A stretch of 64,000 bases of DNA. Origin: Glandiceps talaboti (Eukaryota > Hemichordata > Enteropneusta > Spengelidae). The DNA lies in the NCBI RefSeq assembly GCF_964340395.1, contig NC_135569.1, positions 16,260,519 to 16,324,518 of the forward strand, in the 5' to 3' direction. Every line of letters begins with the position of its first letter. The stretch's first letter is position 1. Both the position numbers and the translations under genes were made by a program. Below are positions 43,806 through 56,793 of the stretch, piece by piece. Under the pieces are notes generated by a model. The model did no database searches, was not told the origin of the DNA, and was given only the letters and a program-made list of their open reading frames with translations.

Positions 43806-45834
43806 TTGTTGTCGTCCACGTATTCATTCATTCCAATGCCTGTCGTTTTTTGAAACGAAAGCAAAATCAAACCACAAACAACGTTTCAACGTTTTACTGG
43901 AAAGTTATGGGGCACCTTTTACTCGCACTATCTGCAGTTTCTTTGAAGTTTGCACTTGTTTATATACTAAAAATGATATCAAAGCGAAGATCAAAGGAAA
44001 GCGAAGACAGCAAGTAACAGATACCGTGGAATATGAACATATCCTATTGGACGTCCTAAATGTACAAATAAATTGTAAATTTGTAATCAATGTTTGGGGC
44101 GGGACCTCGTTTCTGGCTCATATTGCATGACTAACTGACACCAGCCATCCATCCACCCACACAGTGACGGTTGTTTGTACATTATACAAGAATTGTTTTT
44201 ACTAGGTTATCGTCGGCGTTATTTTTTCAATCAAATGTATTTATTGTGATGTCATACCGACGGTGTTATTAGTTTAAATAATTTGGGTTGTGACCTAGAC
44301 GGAAGCGGGGAGGGGCCGGCTGCGCATCTGGACTGTGTAAAATAAAATCAGGTGACTCTGCTGAGACTTCCAAATCCAAACGGTAAACCCAAACTCTAGA
44401 CATTCCACACACCCAAAAACTTACGGAGCTCGAGACCCTTGATCTACGTAATGTTTGAGACGGCACTTCGTATGATGAAAAAGGCCTGATCAAAACAATT
44501 GATTATTTGAATAATGAAATAATAACAATTGTAAGCAAATTGTGAGAATGCACCGAATTTTGTGAGCAAATTTTTTGTAAAATATACCCCTGAACTTGGG
44601 CAGGTCTTTCAAAAAATATTCCAACCTAGAAAAGAATGCATTTTCTCATACTTAATGAGCACAAAAAACACCCTTTTCCAGCACATTTTGGGTGAATCGA
44701 CGTAACATAGGCATTACTATATGTTTCTGTTAAACCGCCGAGTCAGACCACTATGGACACAAGGTTGCCGTGTCCCTGGACTTTCGTGCGATCGACCTGT
44801 TAGTAATACGAGAGAGCCAGGAACACAGCATGGCAATAGACTTGACACAGTGTAGCGAAAGATCAAATTAATGAGATATACTAAGCTTAGCGTCGTACAT
44901 TCTTTCCCCATGCATGCGTCTCAGTTTTTCCCTTTTTTAAAAACACTGACAGATCTAGCTAGATACAGATTATTGTTCGCTAAAATTTGAGGAGTGACTT
45001 TGATTTAATGATGCCTGATAGGCTGATATCTATATTAATTTTTTGTACACATCAGTCAATCTAGTTACGCCTACCTTGAGTGTAAAGTCTACTACAATAC
45101 GTTCACCCATTGCTTGAAACTAAGTCATTCGCCATCTAATTAGTATTCAGTTTTTATTCTAACTCGCACACACCTGTGTGTAGTGTTAGGGTTGATAAGG
45201 CTGAGATGGCGATGCGAATTCGCATCTACGGGGAGGTTTTCGAATTGAAAATGACACTAGTGTGTCGGCTGGTAAAATTATCGACACGACATCCACTGCT
45301 GGTTGAAGAATATACATAACGGTTTAAATCAGACAGGTCGTGTGGCAGGGGGCGCTATTTAACAAGCATAGTACTTTAAAACTTGTGAAAAATATCATTA
45401 AGCCAGTATTCTGACATAGTTTATTATACCCTATGTGTGACTACCTCGTACTCAAAGTGGGGCTATCGATTTGTTGTGCCACGTCATGCCCGATGATCGA
45501 CGGGATATTAACGAAGACGTCTGGTTCGCTTCCCTGCGATGTCTCTTTGATTCGAGCCTAGTGGCACAAATGTTGCAATAATATAACGATAAAAAATGCC
45601 CCCTAAACAGCTGAAGAAAGTGAAACACGGTTCGTGTTTTGATTTTCGATGAGTCTCAAAAAACGAATGTTCAAAAATCGATATCAACATCTCAAAACCA
45701 ACTTCGAAATTACATGTATTTCTAAATGTCGATTGCTTAAAAACGTATTCATGGTTTGAAATTACGTCAAAAAACGAATCATATCATCTCTGGATAGATT
45801 AGGATTTCACTTGGCCGTCGTTAGTCACGTACCA
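43806..45834. other. No gene seen
   Basis: No recognised coding frame or repeat. The open frames of about 60-75 codons look random. Confidence 0.45.
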
Positions 45835-46165
45835 AATGTGCATAGATGAATTACACAAAACGAGATCACAATGAATGGAGCCAAAATTAACAAGGAAAAT
45901 AAAAGGATATAAACAAAGGGACTTATTTCAGTACTTATATTTAGTTCGGTAGTTTAGAAACACATTATCCTAGAACGTTAGGCAATCAAGTCTGTACGTA
46001 ATTCTTGTTATGTTCAACCCTAAGTTCACAACGAATCAGAGCATGTCTTGTTAACCACGTTTTCAGAAAACACGTGGCTATTAATGTATTATCTTCATGT
46101 TAGTAATTGCTTCAGACGGAGTCGACTTCAGTCATCTTATATTTTCTTTTTAACGATAGTAATGA
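45835..46165. repeat. Dispersed block R3, copy 2
   Basis: Shares the central part of R3, including CCTAGAACGTTAGGCAATCA and the CCACGTTTTCAGAAAACACGTGG hairpin, ending near a short (TATG)n at 46170-46200. Confidence 0.88.
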
Positions 46166-46439
46166 GTGTGTAAATGTATGTATGTATGTATGTATGTATT
46201 GCCAGAAATTATAGGCTTACAAAATGCTCTAAATCCGTAAATGTACAAAATATGAAAATTTACATATCAAATGAGCCACAAATACATGTGAAACATTACA
46301 AATCAAATATCTGGCTAGGGCCACAAAAATAGTTCTTAGGAACTAGTTGAGCTTGTAGTCCCAAAGAAGAGCTCATTGAGATTATGCGATGCGTTCTGTC
46401 AAACTGACAGCTTAGAAATTAATAAGAATTCATTTGACA

Positions 46440-47640
46440 AAAGGGATATAGTGAGAACAGAGACAATAAACAAATCAATTTGGAAAAAAATGTTGTTTGA
46501 AATGCTGTTTAAAGTCGGCTGTTTTGCTAGTTCTTTTTTAAGTTAGACAGAGAGTTCCAATGTTTCTTTGTGGTGTATTTGAGGCTATGTTGGTTTATGG
46601 AGAGGTTTACTTTTGGGAAATAGAAATTGTCGTTCGTAGCAAGTCGATCGTGTTAAGTAGTTGTGGGGCAGTTCGTCAAGGTAGTGATATATATTATGTA
46701 CAAAGTAATTATTAACTTTAAGTCAGAAATAAGTAAACAATATGTTTAATTTACATTGCTTGTAGTTGTCTAAAATGTTGAGTTGGAAGAGAGGAGCGGT
46801 GTTGCAACGGAGACTCGAAAATGTGATGAGGAGCACTATCATTTTCTTTGTATTTTGAGAATGGGTAGTAGAAAAGTTGAATACGTGTTCCCCTAAATCT
46901 CAATGAAATAGCAAATACTTGATAATGTCATAGAATTATTACAAAGCGCGAGAATTAACCTTGGAACAAAATGGCGAATTTAGACAATTATGTCTACTAA
47001 ATATGGGGCTATTGATTTCTTTAATTTTTCTATATGGGTTTCCAGTTCATGTGTTCGTCTATTGAGACTCCTAAATAGATAGTTGATAGAACACCTTCTA
47101 TCAGGGATCCGTCTACAGTTAGCTTACCCGTAATTTGCACAGCTTTCCTGGATGACTTAATTATCATGTAATTTGTCTTATCGGAGTTTATAGTTAACTT
47201 ATTTGCATTGCACCATTTTTACACTCCCTCTGGAAGTTAATATCTATAGCGTCAAGATTAACTGTACAATCGTTGAGAAATGTAAACAAATTTGTGTCGA
47301 GTTGTCAGCAAAAAGTCTAAAATCAAAAGTGCTTGTCGAGTTACAATGTCGTTTATATACAACAGAAATATAATGGCCCTAAAATTGAACCTTGTGGGAC
47401 TCCACATTTAATAAACTTGTACGAGGAGGAAACGTTATCTGGCTGACGACTTGAAAGATAACTCTTGAAACATTGAAGTGGTAAGCCTCTAATTACGCAG
47501 TGATCCAGTTTGTTTAGAGGAATTAATGTTGCGGTTTAATCTGTCAAACGCTTTCCTGAGATATATGGAAATATCGAATTTGATCAGTCCATAACTGTCA
47601 ATGAGAGCAATATGCAACTTGATATTTGGTCAAAGTACAA
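46440..47640 (-). pseudogene. Decayed non-LTR retrotransposon reverse transcriptase
   Basis: Minus-strand pieces in several frames follow the order of a CR1/Jockey-like RT: SIYLRKAFDRLNRN (motif A region, about 47570), CGVPQGSILGPLYF (about 47400-47360), KWCNANKLTINSDKTNYMII (about 47215-47155), YLGVSIDEHMNWKP (about 47070-47030), and the C-terminal NYLTRSTCYERQF...PKSKPLHKP (about 46655-46590). Stops and frameshifts separate them, and the catalytic FADD segment is not readable, so it is inactive. No upstream endonuclease is seen: 5'-truncated. Confidence 0.85.
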
Positions 47641-47814
47641 ATGGAATTACGTGCTCAGGAAATAATTCAGTGAATACTTGGCAGACGATATGTCCTTGTT
47701 TATTACCAACATAATGCTGTAATTGTAATCTTGAAGTAATACATTTATTTATAGGCATTTACTTATATCTCATGTGAACACAATATCCGTATTATATTTT
47801 ATACAACCAATTAA

Positions 47815-48420
47815 TCGAATCTCCAGTATGCCATAATGGTTGAGTTACTTTTTTAGTGAAACTGTGTTGATTAAAGAATTGCAGAGGAAACTAACTTTTT
47901 TGATATTACAAAGACAAATATATATGCATAGAAGATTACACAAAACTAGATAAAAAGAATGAAGCCGATCCTTTTATTGAAAATTAACAAGCAAAAATGA
48001 AAGGATATAAACAAGGGACTTATTTCAGTATTTAGTTTTAGTTCGGTAGTTTAGAAACACATTATCCTAGAATGTTAGGCGATCAAGTCTGTATGTAATT
48101 CTTGTTATGTTCACCCTAAAGTTCACAACGAATCAGAGCATGTCTTGTTAACCACGTTTCCAGAAAACACGTGGCTATTAATGTATTATCTTCATGTTAG
48201 TAATTGCTTCAGACGGAGTCGACTCCAGTCATCTTATATTTTCTTTTCAACAATAGTAATGCCGATTTGTATTATCACACTCTCTTTCGATCATAGTATG
48301 CTTAAAAGACTTCCCAATCCCACGCTTAGATCACAGTATATAGTACGTGATAAAGAGATTGGTATGGCTTACCATATAGGTTTTCAGTGATAATAATTTT
48401 GCATTGTAGAGATGCGGGAG
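47815..48420. repeat. Dispersed block R3, copy 3
   Basis: The longest match to copy 1 (38340-38905), from CATAATGGTTGAGTTACT to the TTTGCATTGTAGAGATGCG region, hairpin included. Confidence 0.9.
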
Positions 48421-48548
48421 CAACGCTGTGGCTACAACTTTACTAGTCAACATGTATTAACACAATCTGCAGTTATTTTTCTCTCGCCTATTTCTTGATG
48501 TGAATCACGAAAAAAACCTCGAACTCACTATTACTGAATTCAGGCTTT

Positions 48549-50018
48549 GTCGTATATGTCATGCCATTTATGACGTATCATGCGAAATAGACAGGCATGT
48601 AACCAATAATCTTTAGGTGATCTTCATCACTGACATTTGGTATATGTTGTTACATAGCCTTCTTAGATTATTACGTGTCACACGTCCTGACATTGACGTA
48701 CCTAAGCCTTCTTACCTTTCTTACGTGAGACACCCGTGTACATGGTTGTTTTCTCCCCACTCTGGGAGAGCCTTTCCGTAAACGAATTCTTTGATATTTT
48801 AACAGTTGACAAGTTATCTAATATTTCTCGTACTTAGATGTACGGTATATGAATTAATTCATATTTAAATAAAAAAGGTAATTTGATAAGGTTTCGTCAA
48901 AATCCTATATTCGTACAGAACACATGTAATTTTTTTCATTTCTGAACAAAAAATCGTATTCAAAGTCCATTTTAAGTGCAAATCGCAAGTCTGACGTTGG
49001 CAATCTAAATACTTTGTGATAGTATACAAATTGTCGTCACTTGAACCTCTCAGGAATAATGAGACCACCTGCCAACAATCGCTGCCATGACAGTTCATTC
49101 TGTAATATAATCATCATGTGTTTGAAATAAATAATAGGACTATACATGTTGTGCCAACATAATTAGCAGGCAAAGATGGACCGGATTTATTTTGAAGAAT
49201 GACAATTAACTCCATGACAAAATTATTAATGTATATTGGGCTGTACTTTAAAAATACATCTTTCCCATTGGCCCCTTTAGTCGGAACACTTTCTTTCGTT
49301 TGCTCGGTTTACTTAGTATCCATTGTAACATGTTTATTACCAACATAAACGTATGCTGGAATTTTAATCTTGACGTAATACATTTATTTATAGACATTTA
49401 CTTATATCTCGTGTAAACACAATATTCGTATTATATTTTATACAACCATTTAATCAAATCTCAGTAAATAAAATATAAAGCAGACTTTGTTTATCAGATA
49501 ACATACAATATACAGATATTATATAATTAATTTATGATTTGTTCACATGAATGATTGAATCACCTTAATATTTCTCTAAGATTTATCAGTCTTGCCATAC
49601 AAAGAAAACAGGATTACTCAGCACTCCAATTGTTGTGAAATACTAAAGTAGATTTTTTTCTTCAAAATATTAAGGTTAATTGCCGGATTGCCAGGTTCCC
49701 ACAGCAGTCTCTTATCTTGTTACAGGAGTCATGTGGTTTACAAGAGATCATTCTTTTGTTCTGGAACCTTTGTTATAGGTCTACCAAAACATTTCACTCC
49801 TAAATTTTAATCCTAATATGAACTTTTCCTTATATCAAAGGACACGACTTTAGATATACAGAAGAATGTTATTTTGCCAATAAAGTTATGAATTGGTTAT
49901 CTATCATGTTTGTCTGAACGTTTAGTCGATAGAAATGGCATATTGTGAAGTATAGCTAACAGAAAAGGACATACATACATACATACATACATACATACAT
50001 ACATACATACATACACAT

Positions 50019-50051
<33 letters not shown>

Positions 50052-50083
50052 TATATGTATGTATGTATGCATGCATACATACA

Positions 50084-50117
<34 letters not shown>

Positions 50118-50330
50118 CATACATACTAAACCCTCTATTCGTACATCCCATGACATTATTTCCAGGCTCTTAAAAGTATATACATACAAATTCTTGGAAG
50201 CGCGTAAAAGTTGAAAGACTGTACTATAATGGAATGATTTTATGTTTATTGAAAAATACAACCACAGTTGAATATTCACCATATAATTTGATTTTGATAA
50301 ACTAATATCAACGACCATTTACGGAAAGAT
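48549..50330. repeat. Large duplicated block D, copy 1
   Basis: Matches 58833-58995 plus 61415-62890 in the same order: ATGACGTATCATGCGAAATA, AGAGCCTTTCCGTAAACGAA, TCGGAACACTTTCTTTCG, ACACGACTTTAGATATACAG, a (CATA)n array, and TTGAAAGACTGTAC. This copy lacks the two insertions seen in the other. Confidence 0.9.
49969..50127. repeat. (CATA)n microsatellite
   Basis: CATA repeats interrupted by (CA)n and by ATGT/ATGC, with opposite-polarity words at 50052-50072. Confidence 0.96.
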
Positions 50331-50649
50331 GGGATAGACTTTTTACGAGTCAGAAATAAATGTTCAGATTTATATTTGTCAGTGTTGATTGTTAGTCCTA
50401 CTTTCAACATCATACTTTGATAAGAGAAGAATGGAGTAACAAATTTAAAGCAAGTGTTAACAGTTTAAATAATTTTCTAGAGAAAGTGTTATTTTACTAG
50501 GAGATTGACGATACTGTCTGTACCTCATCAACATTTACGTATTTATAAGACATTCGTTAAACATCAGAAGTTATTCGAATCACGAAGTATTGATGGTACA
50601 CTTAGGATGCGTGCACTTATTACAGAATAAACTTCTAGAAATTAAGAAC

Positions 50650-51085
50650 ATGGGTTATTTTTTGGTGAAACTGTGTTGATTAAAGAATATCAGAGGAGTC
50701 TTACTTTTTTGACATTGCGAAGACAAATGTGCATATACGAACTACACAAAACTAGATCACCAAGAATGGAAGCGGTCCAACTATTGAAAATTAACAAGGG
50801 AAAATGTTGAGTAGTTTAGAAACACATTATCCTAGAGAGATAGGCAATCAAGTCTGTACGTAATTCCTGTTATGTTCACTCTAAAGTTCACAACGAATCA
50901 CATCATGTCTTGTTAACCACGTTTTCAGAAAACACGTGGCTATTAATGTATCATCGTCATGTATTATATTACCACATTATTATTATCATTATATTACCAC
51001 ACTGTCTTTCGGCAACAAATTTAATCCTATTATGCTTAAGCGCTTAAAAGACTCCCCAATCCTACGCTTAGGTCACAGTATATAG
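50650..51085. repeat. Dispersed block R3, copy 4
   Basis: Most diverged copy, with a deletion relative to copy 1 around 50800. It still has the hairpin at about 50919-50941 and CACAGTATATAG at the end. Confidence 0.85.
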
Positions 51086-51100
51086 GGCTGTAACCTTTAA

Positions 51101-51200
51101 ATGTGTGTGTGTATGTGTATGTATGAATGTATGTATGTATGTATGTATGTATGTATGTATGTATGTATGTATGTATGTATGTATGTATGTATGTATGTAT
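51101..51200. repeat. (TATG)n microsatellite
   Basis: About 95 bases of TATG. Confidence 0.97.
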
Positions 51201-51539
51201 GCTATCCGCGGCTCTCATTAACACTTTTTCCAAAAAATTCCAATAAAAGGTAATTAACAAAAATTGTTAAACGTCCTTTTTAATTTAAATAGTGAAACAT
51301 AGAACAATTTTAACAACATACATTTTATATTCATTTTGTGTTCATTGAGATGATCAAACAATCATATGAAGAGAAGGAAAATATCCTGTCGAGCTGATTG
51401 CGCGTGATTACACTTTCTCTGATGTTATCAGAAAGAATTTAAGCACATTTACGTCTATATTTCCCTTTCACATTTTTCCCTTTTTCCCTTTTCGCGCAAA
51501 TACTCTCTTTAAATTTACCGACACACCACAAAGATAATA

Positions 51540-51700
51540 TGGGTGGAGCATTGTCTTAATAATGTTTTCAGGTTTATTTAGAAACGACCCACATACATTT
51601 CTCGTCAAACAGATCACTACAATTTTCTCCAATATTAATTGCAACATTCACGTTTAACATACAAACAGAACTTACGGTGGAGGGGGGGGACTGAGGAGAA
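51540..51700. repeat. Diverged relative of the 1.05-kb tandem unit start
   Basis: GGTGGAGCATTGTCTTAATAAT, then GACCCACATACATTTCTCG and CTACAATTTTCT, echo 42090-42180 with many substitutions. Confidence 0.6.
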
Positions 51701-51848
51701 AATGGGGTCATATACGCAGGGAACCTTGCACATCCCCATAACACTCACTTACCTAGGACAGGGTTGTGCACATAGCTGTACCAACTCAGTGGAGCTAGAG
51801 GGGTGGGGCTGTACCAATTATGTGTACAATATCCCTGTAACATGTCTG

Positions 51849-51852
<4 letters not shown>

Positions 51853-51933
<81 letters not shown>
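51853..51933. repeat. (AT)n microsatellite
   Basis: About 80 bases of AT, the left edge of the Penelope-like nest. Confidence 0.98.
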
Positions 51934-53350
<1,417 letters not shown>

Positions 53351-53360
53351 TATTAGCTCG

Positions 53361-53441
<81 letters not shown>
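53361..53441. repeat. (AT)n microsatellite
   Basis: About 80 bases of AT between the decayed element and the left 1,025-bp arm. Confidence 0.98.
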
Positions 53442-53445
<4 letters not shown>

Positions 53446-53471
53446 TTGGTAGTACTGGAACTCTTTCTTGG

Positions 53472-53512
53472 GTGTAACTCGGAGTTTCACGCATATTGCG
53501 ATCATCAGACAC
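53472..53512 (-). ncRNA. Hammerhead-like ribozyme motif B
   Basis: Reverse complement of motif A at 56080-56120: CTGATGA at 53508-53502, GAAAC from 53488, predicted cleavage after position 53476 on the minus strand. Same strengths and weaknesses as motif A. Confidence 0.6.
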
Positions 53513-53716
53513 TCTGAGGCCTACTCTCTGGGTGTGCTGTATATATAGAGTGTAGACAATAGAAATACCATCACTATTGTCTGTGTCGGTGGGTAGGTGT
53601 TGTATGTGTGGAGGTGTTGGTTGTTATTGTGTGGGTTATTGGGTGCGGACAAGTAAGTGTTGGCGGGTTGTTCCATGTTGGGCTTTGATGTTCCGTTAGT
53701 TAACGGGTTTAATAGT

Positions 53717-54464
53717 TTAGGTGATAGATGCTCTATTGAAGTTGGACAAATAAAACTTATTCTCGTGTCGGCATTTGGATATCAACTCAGTTCTTTTGTT
53801 TAGTGTGGAGCTTTTGTCTGCTTTAATAATAGTTAGTTTTTCGGTTAAACACAGGTTGCATCGTTTTGTTTTATTGGTGTATGCTTGGGCTTTCTTGTTG
53901 ATGGACCAGAATACGGAAAAAGGCTCATTGTTTCTTTTCAGTTTCCAAATGTGTTTTGATAGTTCTGTGCTGTTTTCGTGTTTTTCATGTTTGAATGACT
54001 GTTTGTGGTTGGCGTATCTCTGTTTGAAGTTGTTCTCTGTTAGACCGATATATACTTTTGTTTGTTTTCCGTGGACGGTGGCTTGGTATACGATGTTTTC
54101 CGTTTGGCATTCGCCGTTCAGAGGGCAGGTGTCTTTCTGTCTGCAATTACAGGGTTTTTGAGTGGGTTTAGTTTCGCTGTTGGAGATGGTGGCGTTATGC
54201 GCTTTGATTATGGTAGCCATGTTTGGCATGCAGCTATAACTGACTTTGACATTGTTTCTGTTGAATATTTTGTGTAACTTAGAGTCTGCTGGAAAATGTT
54301 TTGTGATTAGGTTGAGGAATCGTTTGCCTACATTGGTGGCTACATTTTTGCTGTATGGTGGGTTAAACCAGATGGTGTTTCTATTTCTGTTTTTCTTGTT
54401 TTTCTGCGTCGGGGTGCTGGTGTACGTGATGTTCTCTTTGTGGCCGCTGGTTTTTAGTGCATTT
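53717..54464 (-). pseudogene. Truncated second copy of the Penelope-like C-terminal ORF (GIY-YIG)
   Basis: Identical in translation to the last 248 or so residues of the frame at 54457-55875, from NALKTSGHKEN to FNRASIT. It lacks all reverse transcriptase motifs. The frame runs open a further 20 or so codons through the junction into non-homologous sequence. Confidence 0.9.
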
Positions 54465-55875
54465 GAGGAACTTAGATGACAAAAACAAACACACTTTCGC
54501 CTGCTTCGACATATGCGACTTTTACCCATCCATAACCGAAAAATTGTTATTAGAATCCCTCAAATTTGCCGGCCAATACACCACCATATCAGATGAAGAC
54601 AAACAAATTATCATGCACGCGCGGAAATCTCTCCTCTTTGATAAAACCAAACCATGGGTAAAAAAGAATAGCAATGGATCATTTGACGTCACAATGGGAA
54701 GCAACGACGGGGCCGAAATATGCGAACTGGTCGGAATATTCATGCTACACAAATTAGCCAAAAAATACGGTAAAGAAAACATAGGTCTATATAGGGACGA
54801 CGGACTAGCCGCCTTCAAGAACATCACCGGAAGTAAATCAGAAAGTATCAGAAAAGACATAACTAAAACCTTCAAAGCCATGGGGTTAAAAATAACCATA
54901 CTCACCAATCTGAAAACCGTCAACTTTCTAGACATAACGCTCAACCTCAACAACGGTAAATATTACCCTTACAGGAAACCCAACGACAACCCCATGTACA
55001 TACACACACAGTCTAACCACCCATGGCCACCCAGCATCATCAAGAACATATCGTCAGCCATCGGCCGTAGAATTTCCGACATATCATCCGACGAACACAT
55101 CTTCAACCAGGCAGCCCCACTGTACCAAAATGCACTAAAAACCAGCGGCCACAAAGAGAACATCACGTACACCAGCACCCCGACGCAGAAAAACAAGAAA
55201 AACAGAAATAGAAACACCATCTGGTTTAACCCACCATACAGCAAAAATGTAGCCACCAATGTAGGCAAACGATTCCTCAACCTAATCACAAAACATTTTC
55301 CAGCAGACTCTAAGTTACACAAAATATTCAACAGAAACAATGTCAAAGTCAGTTATAGCTGCATGCCAAACATGGCTACCATAATCAAAGCGCATAACGC
55401 CACCATCTCCAACAGCGAAACTAAACCCACTCAAAAACCCTGTAATTGCAGACAGAAAGACACCTGCCCTCTGAACGGCGAATGCCAAACGGAAAACATC
55501 GTATACCAAGCCACCGTCCACGGAAAACAAACAAAAGTATATATCGGTCTAACAGAGAACAACTTCAAACAGAGATACGCCAACCACAAACAGTCATTCA
55601 AACATGAAAAACACGAAAACAGCACAGAACTATCAAAACACATTTGGAAACTGAAAAGAAACAATGAGCCTTTTTCCGTATTCTGGTCCATCAACAAGAA
55701 AGCCCAAGCATACACCAATAAAACAAAACGATGCAACCTGTGTTTAACCGAAAAACTAACTATTATTAAAGCAGACAAAAGCTCCACACTAAACAAAAGA
55801 ACTGAGTTGATATCCAAATGCCGACACGAGAATAAGTTTTATTTGTCCAACTTCAATAGAGCATCTATCACCTAA
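54457..55875 (+). CDS. Penelope-like retroelement protein: RT palm plus GIY-YIG nuclease (5' truncated)
   Basis: Open for 472 codons. Motif A: FACFDICDFYPSI (about residues 14-26). Motif B-like: MGSNDGAEICELVGIFM (about 80-96). Motif C: GLYRDDGLAAF (about 110-120), catalytic aspartates present. RT thumb-side VNFLDITLNLNNGKYYPYRK, then SNHPWPPSIIKNI. A cysteine cluster CNCRQKDTCPLNGEC precedes the nuclease, which reads NIVYQATVH, KVYIGLTENNFKQRYANH, then TELSKHIWKLK with the expected Tyr, Arg and Glu. The role is target nicking plus target-primed reverse transcription. The N-terminal fingers are missing, since element sequence begins only at the junction near 54465. GTG at 54457 is just the frame start, not a true initiator. 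Assignment to the Penelope-like superfamily rests on RT plus C-terminal GIY-YIG plus a linked hammerhead motif; the clade is not assigned. Confidence 0.88.
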   Translation: MHLRNLDDKNKHTFACFDICDFYPSITEKLLLESLKFAGQYTTISDEDKQIIMHARKSLLFDKTKPWVKKNSNGSFDVTMGSNDGAEICELVGIFMLHKLAKKYGKENIGLYRDDGLAAFKNITGSKSESIRKDITKTFKAMGLKITILTNLKTVNFLDITLNLNNGKYYPYRKPNDNPMYIHTQSNHPWPPSIIKNISSAIGRRISDISSDEHIFNQAAPLYQNALKTSGHKENITYTSTPTQKNKKNRNRNTIWFNPPYSKNVATNVGKRFLNLITKHFPADSKLHKIFNRNNVKVSYSCMPNMATIIKAHNATISNSETKPTQKPCNCRQKDTCPLNGECQTENIVYQATVHGKQTKVYIGLTENNFKQRYANHKQSFKHEKHENSTELSKHIWKLKRNNEPFSVFWSINKKAQAYTNKTKRCNLCLTEKLTIIKADKSSTLNKRTELISKCRHENKFYLSNFNRASIT

Positions 55876-56152
55876 ACTATTAAACCCGTTAACTAACGGA
55901 ACATCAAAGCCCAACATGGAACAACCCGCCAACACTTACTTGTCCGCACCCAATAACCCACACAATAACAACCAACACCTCCACACATACAACACCTACC
56001 CACCGACACAGACAATAGTGATGGTATTTCTATTGTCTACACTCTATATATACAGCACACCCAGAGAGTAGGCCTCAGAGTGTCTGATGATCGCAATATG
56101 CGTGAAACTCCGAGTTACACCCAAGAAAGAGTTCCAGTACTACCAAAACTAT
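55128..56152 (+). mobile_element. Right arm of the 1,025-bp inverted repeat
   Basis: Mirror of 53440-54464 across a 663-base unique centre (54465-55127) that holds the RT palm. Beyond the arm, 56153-56210 continues with TACGCTCTGCCACTGCGG to CTCACCGAGT and then (TA)n. That end sequence is shared with 51934-52002 and partly with 25620. Confidence 0.93.
56080..56120 (+). ncRNA. Hammerhead-like ribozyme motif A
   Basis: Stem I GTGT (56080-56083) pairs with ACAC (56117-56120). Core CTGATGA at 56084-56090. Stem II CGC/GCG with an AATAT loop (56092-56102). GAAAC at 56104-56108. A very short stem III (ACT/AGT or ACTC/GAGT), then U16.1 at 56115 and H17 at 56116, the predicted cleavage site. One weakness: the first stem II pair is U-U rather than G-C, which should reduce activity. 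Type I hammerheads with a tiny stem III are known in Penelope-like elements, which supports the call. Confidence 0.6.
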
Positions 56153-56210
56153 TACGCTCTGCCACTGCGGTATAGAGCACTGTCTTATAGCAGATTGATA
56201 CTCACCGAGT

Positions 56211-56352
56211 TATATATATATATATATATATATGGATGGTCAGATTTGGCATGGAGGCATATACATACATACATACATACATACATACATACATACATAC
56301 ACATACATACATACATACATACATACATACATACATACATACATACATACAT
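56211..56352. repeat. (TA)n and (CATA)n microsatellites
   Basis: Short TA run 56211-56234, then CATA repeats 56260-56352. Between them, GGATGGTCAGATTTGGCATG matches 53174-53193 inside the decayed Penelope-like element, a small stray piece of it. Confidence 0.9.
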
Positions 56353-56509
56353 GAAATGAAAGAAGACGAGTATGATATTACATTATGGATTTATGCATAA
56401 TATTGCAGTCGTTGACTTTACATGCTGCTTTATGTCTCAGACTACTATATATAACACTAGATTGTCTGGTTGAGTGCAATGAATGACTTATATAATATAT
56501 ATGTATATG

Positions 56510-56793
<284 letters not shown>

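Larger units (their letters stand above)
53440..54464 (-). mobile_element. Left arm: inverted 5'-truncated copy of the Penelope-like element
   Basis: 1,025 bases that appear to be the exact reverse complement of 55128-56152. Equal arm length means no indels, and every stretch I compared matched. It contains, on the minus strand, the C-terminal ORF part, a 3' UTR and a hammerhead-like motif. Its 5' truncation (54464) lies within the QNAL codons of the ORF and meets the 5' end of the right copy head to head. Confidence 0.93.

Noticed and set aside
53775-54479. Open frames opposite the Penelope-like ORFs (for example MDINSVLLFSVELL, MTLFLLNILCNLESA, and the mirror set 54522-55817)
   Set aside because: Antisense shadows of the retroelement ORF. 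They occur twice only because the locus is an inverted repeat.
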